64,000 nucleotides of DNA from Acinetobacter guerrae (GCF_009372255.1 NZ_LXGN01000045.1:1-64000), one strand, 5' to 3'; positions 47,166 through 57,509 are shown, counted from the stretch's first letter. A program made the numbers and translations. Notes: generated from the sequence alone by a model not told the origin.

Positions 47166-50100
47166 CTAAGCAATAGGTGCCAAGGTAAATAAAGCCTGAC
47201 CTGTTTTTATCGTTTGACCTTTTTCTATAATAATTGATTCAACTTTCATGCGTTCAGGTGCCAAAATAGGAATCTCAATTTTCATGGCTTCAATGACGGC
47301 AAGTGTTGCACCTTCCTCGACCACATCTCCCATTTCACATTCAATTTTCCAGATTGAACCTGGCATATGAGATTCCACCACGCATCCACCCTCAGGGATA
47401 TCAACAGCATTCCCATCATCAACATTTTCCAGACTTTCAGAAACATATTCTGCCAGTCCTGCTTCATGCCAACGGCGACGTTCAGCTTCAAAGTTAGCCT
47501 GTTGTACCGATTTAAAATCTTGAATACTGCCAGAGTGTTCTGCCAAAAATGCATTGTATTCCTTTAAATTGAGTACACCATCTTCAATACGTAATTGCAG
47601 GCGACCTGCTTTGAAGTCCTCCCGCATTTGCATTAATTCAGTTTCTGAAACTTCATAAAAGCGAATCTGATCAAAAAAACGCAGCAGCCACGGCTTTCCT
47701 TGTTCAAAATTGGCATTTTGACGATAACGGCTCCACATTTGTGTGGTACGTCCAACAAACTGATAACCTCCAGGTCCTTCCATGCCATAGACACACATAT
47801 AAGCTCCGCCGATACCGACTGCATTTTCAGGTGTCCATGTTCTTGCAGGATTGTATTTCGTGGTCACCAGACGTTGTCTTGGATCAAGCGGCGTTGCTAC
47901 AGGGGCACCTAAATATACATCACCCAGTCCCATCACCAGATAACGGGCGTTATAAACTACATCCTTAACCGCTTGTTTGGATGCTAAACCATTAATGCGT
48001 CGGATAAACTCAATATTATCTGGACACCAAGGCGCGTCAGGACGTACCAGTTGTGTGTATTTTTCAGTGGCTAATTGAGTTTGTGAATCTTCCCATGCCA
48101 AAGGCAAATAAACAGTACGTGACGGCACTTGCATATTTTCAATGTCAGGGAGTTGTGTTTCCGCTTGCTGCAATTGATGTAATAAATCCAGTTGATCTAA
48201 AACTGAAGAATCAAAATGTATTTGCAAAGAACGAATACCAGGGGTGAGATCAATAATTCCTTGAATATTTTGATCTTTGACCCATTGCATTAAGGCATGA
48301 ATACGGAAACGTAAATTTAAATCGAGGACTAATTCACCATATTCAATCAATAAATAATGATTACCTGCTGGTCGATAAGTAACTTCTGGTCGTTTTTCAG
48401 CTCCGTCCAAACGCGCCAATACTGCATCTTTAAGTGTTATTATTTCTGCTGTAAAATCAGCATCATAATTGATTTTGGATATATCCGTCGCTTTAAGCAT
48501 TGCCTCATAAGTATGATTCAATCTTTGCGCTTGCGCATAACTTACTGGAACAAACTTGACTTTGTCTCCTGCTCTAAGTTGTCCTAATTTCCATAGTTCA
48601 GAATGGATCACAACGGCTGGGCAAACAAAGCCTCCCAGACTTGGCCCATCAGGACCTAAAATAATTGGCATGTCGCCTGTAAAGTCGATAGCACCAATGG
48701 CATAGGCGTTGTCATGGATATTGGATGGATGCAAACCTGCCTCTCCACCATCTTCACGTGCCCATTCTGGCTGAGGTCCAACCAAGCGAATACCTGTACG
48801 ACTAGAGTTGTAATGAATTTCAAACTCATGCTGAAAAAAAGTGTCTATATCTTTAGAAGTAAAGAAATCAGGCGCACCATGAGGGCCATACATCACTGCA
48901 ATTTCCCAATTTGAGTGAAAAGTAGGGATTTGATTGATTGCCAAACCAGATGATTGATCTAAGCTAAACGCATCAATGGGCAACATATCACCAATCAATA
49001 AGTTACGCCCTGCATGACCGCCAAACTGACCGAGCGTAAATGTCGCCTGACTCCCCAGATATTCAGGCACAGCAAAACCACCTTTTACTCCAATATAGCT
49101 ACGACAACCTGTATTAATTTTGCCGCATTTGAGAATCTGACCTTTTTTTACCTGAACAGTTTGCCACATCGCAATCGATTGACCATCCAGTGTGATCGCC
49201 ATGTCACCCCCTGTAATAGCAATCTGACTATCACAATGAAATTTAAGCGTGGGTCCTTGCAAAGTACATTCCAGACCTGCTGTATTGAATGGATTATTCA
49301 ATAATTGATTGGCAACATTTAAACTTAAAGGATCAATCGCACCTGATGGCGGTACACCGACATCCCAATAGCCCAAACGTCCAGTCACATCTTGTATTGC
49401 AGTTTGAATCCCTGCTTGCAGAACTTCTATTTTTTGCGTATTCCAACTAAACGTATTTAAAAAGCGCGTGGTTTGTGTTCCTGCTTTAAATACCTCGCTG
49501 GCAATAATATTTTGTAAATACTCCAGATTGGTTTCAATCCCAGCTACTTCAGTATGCGCCAAACTGCTTTGCATTGCAGTAATTGCCTGCTCGCGATCCT
49601 TCGCTGTAACAATAATTTTGGCAATCATCGGGTCATAAAACGAAGATACGGTTGAGCCTGTCTCAACCCAAGTTTCTACTCTTGAATGCGTATCAAACTC
49701 TACTGAGGTGAGTAAACCAGCACTTGGTTGAAAGTTTTTGATTGGATCTTCTGCATATAATCGTACCTGAATCGAATGACCTGTCGATTGCAAAGTTTTT
49801 TGAGGTGCAGTCCAGTCACCACTGGCAAGCATCACCATCCACTCGACCAGATCGACTCCATAGACTTGTTCAGTCACGCCATGTTCTACCTGCAAGCGTG
49901 TATTGACTTCTAAAAAATAAAATTCCTGAGTATCGGTATCCATGACAAATTCAACTGTTCCTGCAGAACGATATTGAATCGATTGCATCAATTGAATGGC
50001 AACATTTTGAATGTATTGACGTTGTTGATCATTTAAATGCGGTGCAGGCGTTTCTTCAATGACTTTTTGGTTTCGACGTTGAACCGAGCAATCACGCTCT

Positions 50101-50771
50101 CCCAATGCCAAAACTTGTCCTTTTCCATCACCAAAAATTTGAACCTCAATATGACGTGCATTTTGTACAAATTTTTCCAGATACAATCCTGCATCTTTGA
50201 AGTTGGCCTGTGCCAGATAAGACACAGTCGTGTAAGCTTCTTTCAGTTCAGCCTCGTTCCACACCAGACGCATGCCGATGCCACCACCACCTGCGGTACT
50301 TTTCAGCATCACGGGATAACCGATGCGTACAGCTTCACTGAGTGCTTCAACTTCATCAGCCAAAAGCTGACTACCGGGCAATAGAGGTACATTGCTCTGT
50401 ATTGCCAGTTCACGTGCGGTATGTTTCAGACCAAATTCACGCATTTGCTGCGAGGTTGGCCCAATAAAAGCAATGCCATGTTGTTCACATAAATCACAAA
50501 ACTGGGCATTTTCCGATAAAAAACCATACCCAGGATGGATCGCTTGCGCACCTGTTGCCTGCGCGACCTCTAATATTTTTTCGATATTTAAGTAGCTTTG
50601 GCTGGCTGCTGCGGAACCAATACACACTGCTTCATCAGCCAAAGTCACATGCAAAGAATCCCGATCGGCTTCGGAATAGACCGCAACAGATTGAATACCC
50701 AGTTTTTTTAAGGTGCGAATCACACGGCAAGCTATTGCACCACGATTGGCAATGAGGACTTTATTAAACAT
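47166..50771 (-). CDS. Biotin-dependent guanidine/urea carboxylase
   Basis: 1201 residues from ATG 50771 (MFNKVLIANRGAIACRVIRT), with GGAGAG upstream and only 1 base after the preceding stop. N-terminal biotin carboxylase (about 1-450: GGGGIGMRLVW, EVNTRLQVEHGVTEQ). The carboxyltransferase has allophanate-hydrolase-subunit 2 and 1 (KipA/KipI)-like parts (about 480-1080: GVPPSGAIDPLSLNVANQLL, GPDGPSLGGFVCPAVV). The C-terminal biotin-carrier motif is VIEAMKIE. Annotated in most genomes as urea carboxylase; published work on clusters with the two associated proteins and guanidine riboswitches shows a preference for guanidine, giving carboxyguanidine. Context here supports guanidine. Confidence 0.93.
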   Translation of the reverse strand: MFNKVLIANRGAIACRVIRTLKKLGIQSVAVYSEADRDSLHVTLADEAVCIGSAAASQSYLNIEKILEVAQATGAQAIHPGYGFLSENAQFCDLCEQHGIAFIGPTSQQMREFGLKHTARELAIQSNVPLLPGSQLLADEVEALSEAVRIGYPVMLKSTAGGGGIGMRLVWNEAELKEAYTTVSYLAQANFKDAGLYLEKFVQNARHIEVQIFGDGKGQVLALGERDCSVQRRNQKVIEETPAPHLNDQQRQYIQNVAIQLMQSIQYRSAGTVEFVMDTDTQEFYFLEVNTRLQVEHGVTEQVYGVDLVEWMVMLASGDWTAPQKTLQSTGHSIQVRLYAEDPIKNFQPSAGLLTSVEFDTHSRVETWVETGSTVSSFYDPMIAKIIVTAKDREQAITAMQSSLAHTEVAGIETNLEYLQNIIASEVFKAGTQTTRFLNTFSWNTQKIEVLQAGIQTAIQDVTGRLGYWDVGVPPSGAIDPLSLNVANQLLNNPFNTAGLECTLQGPTLKFHCDSQIAITGGDMAITLDGQSIAMWQTVQVKKGQILKCGKINTGCRSYIGVKGGFAVPEYLGSQATFTLGQFGGHAGRNLLIGDMLPIDAFSLDQSSGLAINQIPTFHSNWEIAVMYGPHGAPDFFTSKDIDTFFQHEFEIHYNSSRTGIRLVGPQPEWAREDGGEAGLHPSNIHDNAYAIGAIDFTGDMPIILGPDGPSLGGFVCPAVVIHSELWKLGQLRAGDKVKFVPVSYAQAQRLNHTYEAMLKATDISKINYDADFTAEIITLKDAVLARLDGAEKRPEVTYRPAGNHYLLIEYGELVLDLNLRFRIHALMQWVKDQNIQGIIDLTPGIRSLQIHFDSSVLDQLDLLHQLQQAETQLPDIENMQVPSRTVYLPLAWEDSQTQLATEKYTQLVRPDAPWCPDNIEFIRRINGLASKQAVKDVVYNARYLVMGLGDVYLGAPVATPLDPRQRLVTTKYNPARTWTPENAVGIGGAYMCVYGMEGPGGYQFVGRTTQMWSRYRQNANFEQGKPWLLRFFDQIRFYEVSETELMQMREDFKAGRLQLRIEDGVLNLKEYNAFLAEHSGSIQDFKSVQQANFEAERRRWHEAGLAEYVSESLENVDDGNAVDIPEGGCVVESHMPGSIWKIECEMGDVVEEGATLAVIEAMKIEIPILAPERMKVESIIIEKGQTIKTGQALFTLAPIA

Positions 50772-50772
50772 A

Positions 50773-51426
50773 TCAGATCTCTCCTGCTTCACGTACAAGC
50801 AACTGAATTTGAGTCGGGTTATAAGCATTGCATGGGTTGTTTAATTGCGGACAATTTGAAATCAGTACGATCAAATCCATTTCTGCTTTAATTTCCACAT
50901 ATTTACCTGGCGCAGAAATTCCATCATCAAACATTAAATGGCCTTCTGGCGTCACAGGCACATTCATAAAGAAATTAATATTAGGTCCAATATGACGCAC
51001 GTTTAGCGCATGTTTCAGGGCAATCGGATGCTTGGCCAGTGCATACATGAAATTATTACGGCAACTATGCATCGGGTACTTATCGTGTGCATAACGTACA
51101 GTATTACTTTCACAAGAGCATGCGCCACCTAAAGTATCGTGACGACCACAGTTGTCATCATAAATGGTGGCAATTGGGCGTCCATAATTGGTATATAAAA
51201 TTGAGCCTTTTTCCAGATAAATCTGTTTATTTTGAGCAAGCGTATCGGTAGCACTATAACGCTCATCAGGATTTTCTTGGCTGATAAACAAAGTATCAAC
51301 CGCTTGATTACCTTCTAAATCGACAATACGAAAATACTGCCCTTTTTTGACTTCTCCCATCCATGCTTCACCCGCTGGGCAAATCTCACTCAATACGGTA
51401 TTTTCTAATTTTACTAAAACTGTCAT
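50773..51426 (-). CDS. Carboxyguanidine deiminase subunit (urea carboxylase-associated protein 1 type)
   Basis: 217 residues from ATG 51426 (MTVLVKLENTVLSEICPAGE), RBS GGGAGAG in the 13-base gap after its partner. Conserved blocks: VKKGQYFRIVDLEGNQAVDT, DDNCGRHDTLGGACSCESNT and YPMHSCRNNFMYAL with Cys/His typical of the metal-containing family. Known under the old name urea carboxylase-associated protein; pairs of these proteins act as a heteromeric deiminase converting carboxyguanidine to allophanate plus ammonia. I do not assign the A or B letter. The frame is open much further upstream, but that part overlaps the partner gene. Confidence 0.9.
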   Translation of the reverse strand: MTVLVKLENTVLSEICPAGEAWMGEVKKGQYFRIVDLEGNQAVDTLFISQENPDERYSATDTLAQNKQIYLEKGSILYTNYGRPIATIYDDNCGRHDTLGGACSCESNTVRYAHDKYPMHSCRNNFMYALAKHPIALKHALNVRHIGPNINFFMNVPVTPEGHLMFDDGISAPGKYVEIKAEMDLIVLISNCPQLNNPCNAYNPTQIQLLVREAGEI

Positions 51427-51439
51427 GTCAAACTCTCCC

Positions 51440-52177
51440 TTATGCTGAAACTGCGAAATAGCGTGCATTGTTTTGAAATCCGCGCTGATTTTGCGGGCAG
51501 GAATCACGGCATATGTCTTGTTCAGCCAGAGGTAAAGCTTTAAATAATCTGAGTTCAAAATCGGCAGGTTGATAAACATCTGAAGCATCTAGACCGTGTG
51601 GCGTATTTGAAAGAAAAACCAAACAGTCCATCTCAAAACGTAATTCAATGACTTGCTGATGATTGTCGGTTTTTACATAGGACAATTCTCCCGCTTGATT
51701 AGCCGCCACTTTAGAAAATAAATTTAAGGTTGCAGTTAAATCTTGTTGAGCCAGACCGAATTTAGTCATTTCAACCAATAAACTGTCCAAACCATTTTGA
51801 TACCTTTCATTTCGTGCATCCTGAAAAGTTTGAATACCATAATGCTGCTCAATCTGTTCGGCTGTACTTGGGCCACAAAGAACATCATTCCAGCCATGAT
51901 CATCACGAACAATGGAAGCCATAACTCGCCCCAAGTCGGAATACAAGACATGTCCCTGACTCAAAAATGCGGTGTGCTGTGCCTTCAAACTGTCTGGCAT
52001 ATTAAAGCGTTCTAGTTTTTCTAATGCATTTACCAGATATAACGATAAATTTGCATTGTTCCCTAACGACGTGACTTGTAAAACCGAGCCCTTTTGTAAA
52101 CGTCCTGACCAATGATGACCCGCTGGTAATCGCTCATCCCAAAGCATTTGATTATCATGATAATGTACAGTGTTCAT
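51440..52177 (-). CDS. Carboxyguanidine deiminase subunit (urea carboxylase-associated protein 2 type)
   Basis: 245 residues from ATG 52177 (MNTVHYHDNQMLWDERLPAG) with AGGAG 5 bases upstream; the in-frame extension to 52252 runs into the riboswitch and is rejected. Paralogous to the next gene: LQKGSVLQVTSLGNNANLSL parallels its VKKGQYFRIVDLEGNQAVDT. It lacks the Cys-rich block of its partner (VRDDHGWNDVLCGPSTAEQI), so it is probably the non-metal or structural half of the heterodimer. First gene after the guanidine-I riboswitch. Confidence 0.9.
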   Translation of the reverse strand: MNTVHYHDNQMLWDERLPAGHHWSGRLQKGSVLQVTSLGNNANLSLYLVNALEKLERFNMPDSLKAQHTAFLSQGHVLYSDLGRVMASIVRDDHGWNDVLCGPSTAEQIEQHYGIQTFQDARNERYQNGLDSLLVEMTKFGLAQQDLTATLNLFSKVAANQAGELSYVKTDNHQQVIELRFEMDCLVFLSNTPHGLDASDVYQPADFELRLFKALPLAEQDICRDSCPQNQRGFQNNARYFAVSA

Positions 52178-52207
52178 AGCCACTCCTGATCGGATTAGTT
52201 CAATCAA

Positions 52208-52303
52208 CCTCCCGGGCTTTTGTCCCTCCGTGTAGTTCTTACGAACCGTCATCTCTCGGACCAGTCATGTTGAATTGTTTAATATTCAACATCGGAACCC
52301 TAG
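52208..52303 (-). promoter_or_regulatory. Guanidine-I (ykkC) riboswitch
   Basis: Minus strand, 5' to 3': CTAGGGTTCCG, a hairpin GTTGAAT/ATTCAAC, ACTGGTCCGAGAG, a variable stem with GACGGTTC, ACACGGAGGGA and AAAAGCCCGGGAG. These conserved blocks in this order are diagnostic of the ykkC subtype 1 aptamer. It lies 30 bases upstream of the first deiminase gene and just inside the transcript expected from the sigma-54 promoter. The short distance to the AGGAG of the first gene leaves room for a small expression platform; the mode (termination or translation) is not clear to me. Confidence 0.95.
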
Positions 52304-52330
52304 ATCACTTTTGTATGTTGATAAACAAGA

Positions 52331-52346
52331 AGCAAAGCACATGCCA
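52331..52346 (-). promoter_or_regulatory. Sigma-54 promoter of the guanidine carboxylase operon
   Basis: Minus strand TGGCATGTGCTTTGCT: GG and GC 10 bases apart, -12 box TTGCT, one mismatch in TGGCACG. The predicted start, near 52319, is about 16 bases upstream of the riboswitch. Confidence 0.78.
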
Positions 52347-52504
52347 ATTTAGTAATACTTTTTTATTAAATTGTAATACCAATATTTAAATAATTTATAT
52401 AACAGTAACTTAGATTAATTTTAGAGAATAAAGATTGAGTCTAAGATCTTGACTCAAATTTTAAAGATCAATGACAGAACGATGATATAAATAAAAAACA
52501 GATA

Positions 52505-52529
52505 GAAAAAATGCCTCATTAAGAGGCAT
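52505..52529 (-). terminator. Terminator of the hypothetical gene at 52575
   Basis: Minus strand ATGCCTC, loop TTAAT, GAGGCAT, followed by six T. Confidence 0.85.
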
Positions 52530-52574
52530 CATCAAAATTAACAGGACAAACTGCGATATTATTGCGTAATCAAA

Positions 52575-53075
52575 TTATCTAAGTAACTCATCAATCAATG
52601 CGACATAGTGCAACTGAATATCTTCTGACAAAATTTTGTAAGCACTATCAAATTGAACCATTGGCCAGCCTTCTTTCCAGAAAGGAAAAATATTATGCAA
52701 GTCTTTGGTGACAATCGCATCTTCACGAGTAATCGCCTGTGCGATTTGCGCTAGCACCTGCGCCGTTTCAGCACCATCAATTGCAAGATAATCAATACCA
52801 CGTGCTTTTAAAATTCGGATACGGTCTTTTTTATATCGGATTTTTTTTGCCTGTGCAGGATTTAAACCCAATGCCAGAGTTACAGCTTCTACAAATTTTT
52901 CTTCAAAACTATGATTTAAAGCGATAAGTGCTTGTTTATGGGCTTCTTGCCGACCTGCTTTACCCCCATTACGTATGATCTCTTTCGCTTCAACATCAAG
53001 CTCGTCTTTTTTCATTGACTGTAAAATATCTAAAATTTCGATATCCGTTAAAGATTCATGAGATCTGTCTGACAT
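52575..53075 (-). CDS. Conserved hypothetical cytoplasmic protein
   Basis: 166 residues from ATG 53075 (MSDRSHESLTDIEILDILQS) with AAGG 7 bases upstream; an upstream in-frame extension of 52 hydrophobic residues is probably not translated. Helical and highly charged, with a basic stretch RYKKDRIRILKARGIDYLAI and a C-terminal LHNIFPFWKEGWPMVQ. No signal peptide and no family recognised. It has its own terminator and lies between the guanidine operon and the citrate transporter. Confidence 0.6.
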   Translation of the reverse strand: MSDRSHESLTDIEILDILQSMKKDELDVEAKEIIRNGGKAGRQEAHKQALIALNHSFEEKFVEAVTLALGLNPAQAKKIRYKKDRIRILKARGIDYLAIDGAETAQVLAQIAQAITREDAIVTKDLHNIFPFWKEGWPMVQFDSAYKILSEDIQLHYVALIDELLR

Positions 53076-53516
53076 GGGAGGCCTTGAAAAAAATGAAAGG
53101 ACTATTGTCGCATAAAAGCGGTGCCAAAGCAGAATAAAACTCAATGAAAAAACGAAGTTTGTGCAGCTTTTTTTCATCGCTTGAGCATGCAATAAATACT
53201 GATTTTCATCATTCAGAGTCAAAAGTATCACTCATGTTTTAGCATTTTACCTATGGCATTGAAAATACTCTCACCATTTCAACTTGAAGATCAAAGAGCA
53301 TGAAATAGATTTTTACTTTAGCCGCTCTCACTGGTGAAAACAAAAATGCGCCATTAAAGGTGAAAAATAGTTTAAAAAAAAGAAATGATTCATTAACTTT
53401 AGTCTTAACGATAAATTATGTAATTGCATTTTTTAGAAAAATTAATGAATATATACTTTGTTCAAGTTAAGTGAACACTTTAATAAATAATAACTTTTGG
53501 GCTAAGGATTGCGTAC
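53076..53516. other. 441-base spacer before the citrate transporter
   Basis: AT-rich divergent spacer. It contains the promoters of the hypothetical gene and of the transporter. I checked it for sigma-54 spacing, long hairpins and short ORFs with ribosome sites and found nothing convincing. Confidence 0.5.
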
Positions 53517-54857
53517 ATGCTTACTTTTTTAGGTATTAGCATGATCATGTGTTTTATGTATTTGATCATGACAAAACGTCTCAGTGCTTTGGTAGCACTT
53601 ATTCTCATTCCAGTTATTTTTGCCCTGATCGGTTGGGGGCTTGGGTTCCACATTGACAGCTTAAGCCACATTGAAGTGTCAATGTTAGGCGAAACCATGT
53701 TGGAAGGTATTAAGAAACTCGCACCAACAGGCGTCATGCTACTTTTTGCCATTATGTATTTTGCCTTGATGATCGATTCAGGCTTATTTGATCCATCTAT
53801 CAAATGGATTTTGAAAATGGTCAAAGGTGACCCGCTTAAAATTACATTAGGTACTGTTTTTTTAACCCTAACTGTTTCTTTAGATGGCGATGGTTCAACC
53901 ACCTATATGATTTGTGTCGCAGCGATGATGCCACTCTATAAACGTATTGGTATGAATCCATTGGTAATGACCTGTCTCATGCTTCTATCAAGTGGTGTGA
54001 TGAACCTCACCCCTTGGGGTGGGCCTACTGCACGTGCCGCGAGTGCGTTACAAGTCGATGCCAGCCATGTGTTTATCCCCATGATTCCATCTATGCTTGT
54101 GGCAATTATTTGGTTATTTTTCCTTGCGTATCTCTATGGTAAACACGAACGTAAACGTTTAGGTGTCATTAGCATTGATGACATTAGTCATGCAGACAAC
54201 ATTAGCATTTCTAAAGATCCTGAAGCGCAACGTCCGCATTTACGCTGGTTCAATGGAATTTTGACCATCATATTGATGGCATCATTAGTAAAAGGGATTT
54301 TACCAATGCCGATTCTATTTATGCTCGGTTTCTGTATTGCGCTCGTGGTGAACTATCCTGATCTACATATGCAGAAAAAGCGTATTGCAATGCACGCTGA
54401 TAGCGTACTGGCTGTTGTCGGTGTTATTTTCGCAGCTGGAGTTTTCACAGGAATTTTAACTGGAACGGGTATGGTCGAATCCATGTCAAAACAGTTTGTG
54501 GCACTCATTCCTGCAAGTATGGGGCCGTATATGGCACCCATTACAGGCGCTCTCAGCATGCCTTTGACATTCTTTATGTCCAATGATGCGTTTTATTTTG
54601 GTGTACTGCCTATTTTAGCCGAAGCTGCAACGCATTATGGTATTGAGCCTGTTGAAATCGCACGTGCTTCAATTGTTGGTCAACCCATTCACTTACTCTC
54701 TCCTTTAGTACCATCCACGTATTTACTCTGTGGTCTGGCCGCAGTTGAATTTGCTGACCATCAAAAATTTACTTTAAAATGGGCTTTTGTGACGTGTTGT
54801 GTTCTGATGGGAAGTGCTTTGGTATTTGGCGTTTTTCCATTAATGAGTGTGATTTAA
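53517..54857 (+). CDS. CitMHS-family citrate:metal/proton symporter
   Basis: 446 residues with about twelve hydrophobic segments. Family motifs: SLDGDGSTTYMICVAAMMPL, LTPWGGPTARAASALQVD and LSMPLTFFMSNDAFYFGVLP. The CitMHS family takes up citrate complexed with Mg or Ca, or free citrate with protons. No adjacent two-component or citrate lyase genes. AAGGA precedes the start. Confidence 0.9.
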   Translation: MLTFLGISMIMCFMYLIMTKRLSALVALILIPVIFALIGWGLGFHIDSLSHIEVSMLGETMLEGIKKLAPTGVMLLFAIMYFALMIDSGLFDPSIKWILKMVKGDPLKITLGTVFLTLTVSLDGDGSTTYMICVAAMMPLYKRIGMNPLVMTCLMLLSSGVMNLTPWGGPTARAASALQVDASHVFIPMIPSMLVAIIWLFFLAYLYGKHERKRLGVISIDDISHADNISISKDPEAQRPHLRWFNGILTIILMASLVKGILPMPILFMLGFCIALVVNYPDLHMQKKRIAMHADSVLAVVGVIFAAGVFTGILTGTGMVESMSKQFVALIPASMGPYMAPITGALSMPLTFFMSNDAFYFGVLPILAEAATHYGIEPVEIARASIVGQPIHLLSPLVPSTYLLCGLAAVEFADHQKFTLKWAFVTCCVLMGSALVFGVFPLMSVI

Positions 54858-54872
54858 TTCTATCTATCCAAA

Positions 54873-54904
54873 AAAAACCTCCTAAATTTAGGAGGTTTTT
54901 TTTT
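54873..54904. terminator. Bidirectional terminator between the citrate transporter and cysN
   Basis: AACCTCCTAAA and TTTAGGAGGTT form an 11-bp inverted repeat flanked by A and T runs. Confidence 0.92.
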
Positions 54905-54915
54905 GATCAAGTCAA

Positions 54916-56529
54916 TTACAAACGAACCAATTCCACTACCTGATCGGCTACTTCTTCTACAGTCTCAGCCGTAACATCTGCATCTGATGCTTCTGTAATG
55001 GTTGTAATCACAACAATACCCGTTTCACGAAGTAAGTTGATTTGATCAGCAGTCAAATCTGCTTTGGCAATTGCGACAACACCTTGCTGAATCAATAAGC
55101 TTTCAAGTGCTTGTGCTTTCTCAAGGATTTGTGCTGATACACCAATCACCGCTGGTTTTTGACCTAAACGCGCCGCACGATCTTCGGCAGTTACAGGATT
55201 ATTGCTCGCAGTCCATTCAACCGCAGCTTCCACCATGCCTGCACCAACCGTTACATTACTTAAACGGTCAATAAAGATGAAAGAACCTGTATAGCGGGAA
55301 TCTTGATAACGATCAAAGACGACAGGTGCATCGAACTCGACTGTCACATCTGCAATTGCATTCAGCTCAAGCTCTTCTACCTGAGTATGCTCAAGGGTAT
55401 TTACATTGACACGATAATTAATTTCAGTCACTTTGGCAGGTACAGTTTGTGTACCAATTTTGACATTGTACAACTTACCTTTTACTAAAGGATGCTCAGT
55501 CATCCACACCACAGAGGCACGTACACTACGTGAAATCAATGGCTGTTCACCAGCACGGACTAAAATGTTCCCACGAGAAATATCAATTTCGTCATTTAAC
55601 GTCAAGGTAACGGCCTGACCTGCAATCGCCTGTTGAAGATTGCCATCAAAAGTCACAATCTCTTTGACCGTCGATTTTTTACCCGATGGCAATGCAACAA
55701 TCTCATCGCCAACATTGATTTCACCGAGTGCAATTGTTCCCGCAAAACCACGAAAATCCAGATTTGGGCGATTTACGTATTGGACAGGGAAACGGAATTC
55801 ATGTTTATTTGATTCACGTTTAATTTCCACAGATTCCAAAATGTTCATCAAGGTTTGACCCTTGTACCACGGCGTACTTTCCGATGGATTTACGACATTA
55901 TCACCATTCAAAGCTGAAATCGGGACAAATAAAATATTCTCTGGACGGCGATCACCCAATTGGTTTACAAAGCCATCGTATTCAACCTGAATTTCATTGA
56001 AAAGTGCCTCTGAAAACTCAACCAAGTCCATTTTGTTAATGGCAACGACGATATTTTTAATACCCAATAAGCTGGCAATAAAAGTATGACGACGGGTTTG
56101 AGTTTGAACACCATAACGGGCATCGATCAAGATAATCGCAAGGTCAGCGGTTGACGCACCTGTTGCCATATTACGGGTATATTGCTCATGCCCAGGTGTA
56201 TCCGCAATAATGAATTTACGCTTTTCTGTAGAGAAATAACGATAAGCGACATCAATGGTAATGCCCTGCTCACGTTCAGCTTGTAAACCATCGACAAGTA
56301 ATGCTAAATCAGGTGCTTCGCCTGTCGTACCGACTTTCTTACTGTCGCGGGTCACAGCCTGCAATTGATCTTCATAAATCAATTTTGAATCATACAACAA
56401 ACGCCCAATAAGGGTACTTTTACCATCATCGACATTACCACAAGTCAAAAAGCGCAATAAGTCTTTTTGCTCATGTTGTTTTAAGTACGCCAGAATGTCC
56501 TGACTAATAAGATCTGACTGATGAGACAT
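54916..56529 (-). CDS. cysN: Sulfate adenylyltransferase subunit 1 (CysN) with a degenerate CysC-like tail
   Basis: 537 residues. GTPase domain: P-loop GNVDDGKST at about 31, [12 protein letters not shown] at about 110, NKMD at about 165. EF-Tu-like beta barrels run to about 455. The remaining 80 residues have the outline of a fused APS kinase ([20 protein letters not shown], then [13 protein letters not shown]) but lack its Walker A GxSGSGKS. E. coli CysN ends near 475. With CysD it makes adenylyl sulfate, GTP hydrolysis driving the reaction. It follows cysD after 71 bases that hold a palindromic repeat. Confidence 0.93.
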   Translation of the reverse strand: MSHQSDLISQDILAYLKQHEQKDLLRFLTCGNVDDGKSTLIGRLLYDSKLIYEDQLQAVTRDSKKVGTTGEAPDLALLVDGLQAEREQGITIDVAYRYFSTEKRKFIIADTPGHEQYTRNMATGASTADLAIILIDARYGVQTQTRRHTFIASLLGIKNIVVAINKMDLVEFSEALFNEIQVEYDGFVNQLGDRRPENILFVPISALNGDNVVNPSESTPWYKGQTLMNILESVEIKRESNKHEFRFPVQYVNRPNLDFRGFAGTIALGEINVGDEIVALPSGKKSTVKEIVTFDGNLQQAIAGQAVTLTLNDEIDISRGNILVRAGEQPLISRSVRASVVWMTEHPLVKGKLYNVKIGTQTVPAKVTEINYRVNVNTLEHTQVEELELNAIADVTVEFDAPVVFDRYQDSRYTGSFIFIDRLSNVTVGAGMVEAAVEWTASNNPVTAEDRAARLGQKPAVIGVSAQILEKAQALESLLIQQGVVAIAKADLTADQINLLRETGIVVITTITEASDADVTAETVEEVADQVVELVRL

Positions 56530-56567
56530 GCTCTAACTCCACAAATTCTGAAATCTTTTCCTAAGCT

Positions 56568-56586
56568 CCCCTCTTTTTAAGAGGGG
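56568..56586. repeat. REP-like palindrome in the cysD-cysN spacer
   Basis: CCCCTCTT, loop TTT, AAGAGGGG, followed by TTGGGGGAG. A similar CCTCC..TTTATTAAAA..GGAGG palindrome is found inside rnpB in this window; such short GC-rich palindromes look like dispersed chromosomal repeats. Confidence 0.6.
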
Positions 56587-56600
56587 TTGGGGGAGATTGA

Positions 56601-57509
56601 TTAGAAATAACCTTCCTGCTTTTTCTTTTCCATTGAGCCCGCTTCATCATGGTCAATCATACGACCCTGACGTTCTGAACTTGTGGCCAAAAGCATTTCC
56701 TGAATAATCTCAGGCAAGGTATCTGCCTCAGATTCCACCGCACCCGTTAATGGGTAACAGCCGAGCGTACGGAAACGTACTGATTTCATTTGTGGAACTT
56801 CGCCTTCTTTTAAACGCATACGTTCGTCATCGACCATGATCAGCGTACCACTACGCTCAACCACAGGACGAACCGCAGAGAAATAAAGAGGAACGATTTG
56901 AATATTTTCTAAATAGATATACTGCCAGATATCCAGTTCAGTCCAGTTTGACAATGGGAATACACGAATACTTTCGCCTTTGTTTACTTTACCATTGTAA
57001 AGATTCCAAAGCTCTGGACGCTGATTTTTAGGATCCCAACGGTGCTTACTATCACGGAATGAATAAACACGTTCTTTAGCACGTGATTTTTCTTCATCAC
57101 GACGCGCACCACCAAAAGCCGCATCAAACTGGTATTTATCCAGTGCTTGTTTGAGGCCTTGAGTTTTCATGATATCGGTATATTTCGAGCTACCATGATC
57201 GAATGGATTAATGCCCGCGTCACGACCTTCTTTGTTTTGATGCACGATCAAATCAAAGCCATGGGTTTTAGCCATGTTGTCACGAAAGGCGATCATATCC
57301 TTAAATTTCCAGCCTGTATCCACATGTAATAAAGGAAATGGCAATTTTGCAGGATAGAAGGCTTTCAGTGCCAGATGCAGCATCACCGCAGAATCTTTAC
57401 CAATCGAGTAAAGCATCACTGGGTTTTCAAATTCGGCTGCAACTTCACGAATAATGTGAATACTTTCAGCTTCAAGCTGCTTGAGATGGGTTAATCTATC
57501 TTCAGTCAT
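56601..57509 (-). CDS. cysD: Sulfate adenylyltransferase subunit 2
   Basis: 302 residues, exactly the E. coli length, from ATG 57509 ([20 protein letters not shown]). GGAG ends 6 bases upstream, whereas the in-frame ATG at 57515 touches it. PP-loop motif [71 protein letters not shown] plus sulfate to adenylyl sulfate, the first step of assimilation. A short upstream ORF overlaps the start. Confidence 0.96.
   Translation of the reverse strand: MTEDRLTHLKQLEAESIHIIREVAAEFENPVMLYSIGKDSAVMLHLALKAFYPAKLPFPLLHVDTGWKFKDMIAFRDNMAKTHGFDLIVHQNKEGRDAGINPFDHGSSKYTDIMKTQGLKQALDKYQFDAAFGGARRDEEKSRAKERVYSFRDSKHRWDPKNQRPELWNLYNGKVNKGESIRVFPLSNWTELDIWQYIYLENIQIVPLYFSAVRPVVERSGTLIMVDDERMRLKEGEVPQMKSVRFRTLGCYPLTGAVESEADTLPEIIQEMLLATSSERQGRMIDHDEAGSMEKKKQEGYF

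Noticed and set aside
47166..50771. Calling the carboxylase a pure urea-degrading enzyme
   Set aside because: A separate Ni urease is present, and the gene sits behind a guanidine-I riboswitch with the two carboxyguanidine deiminase genes; guanidine is the better substrate call, although urea activity cannot be excluded from sequence.
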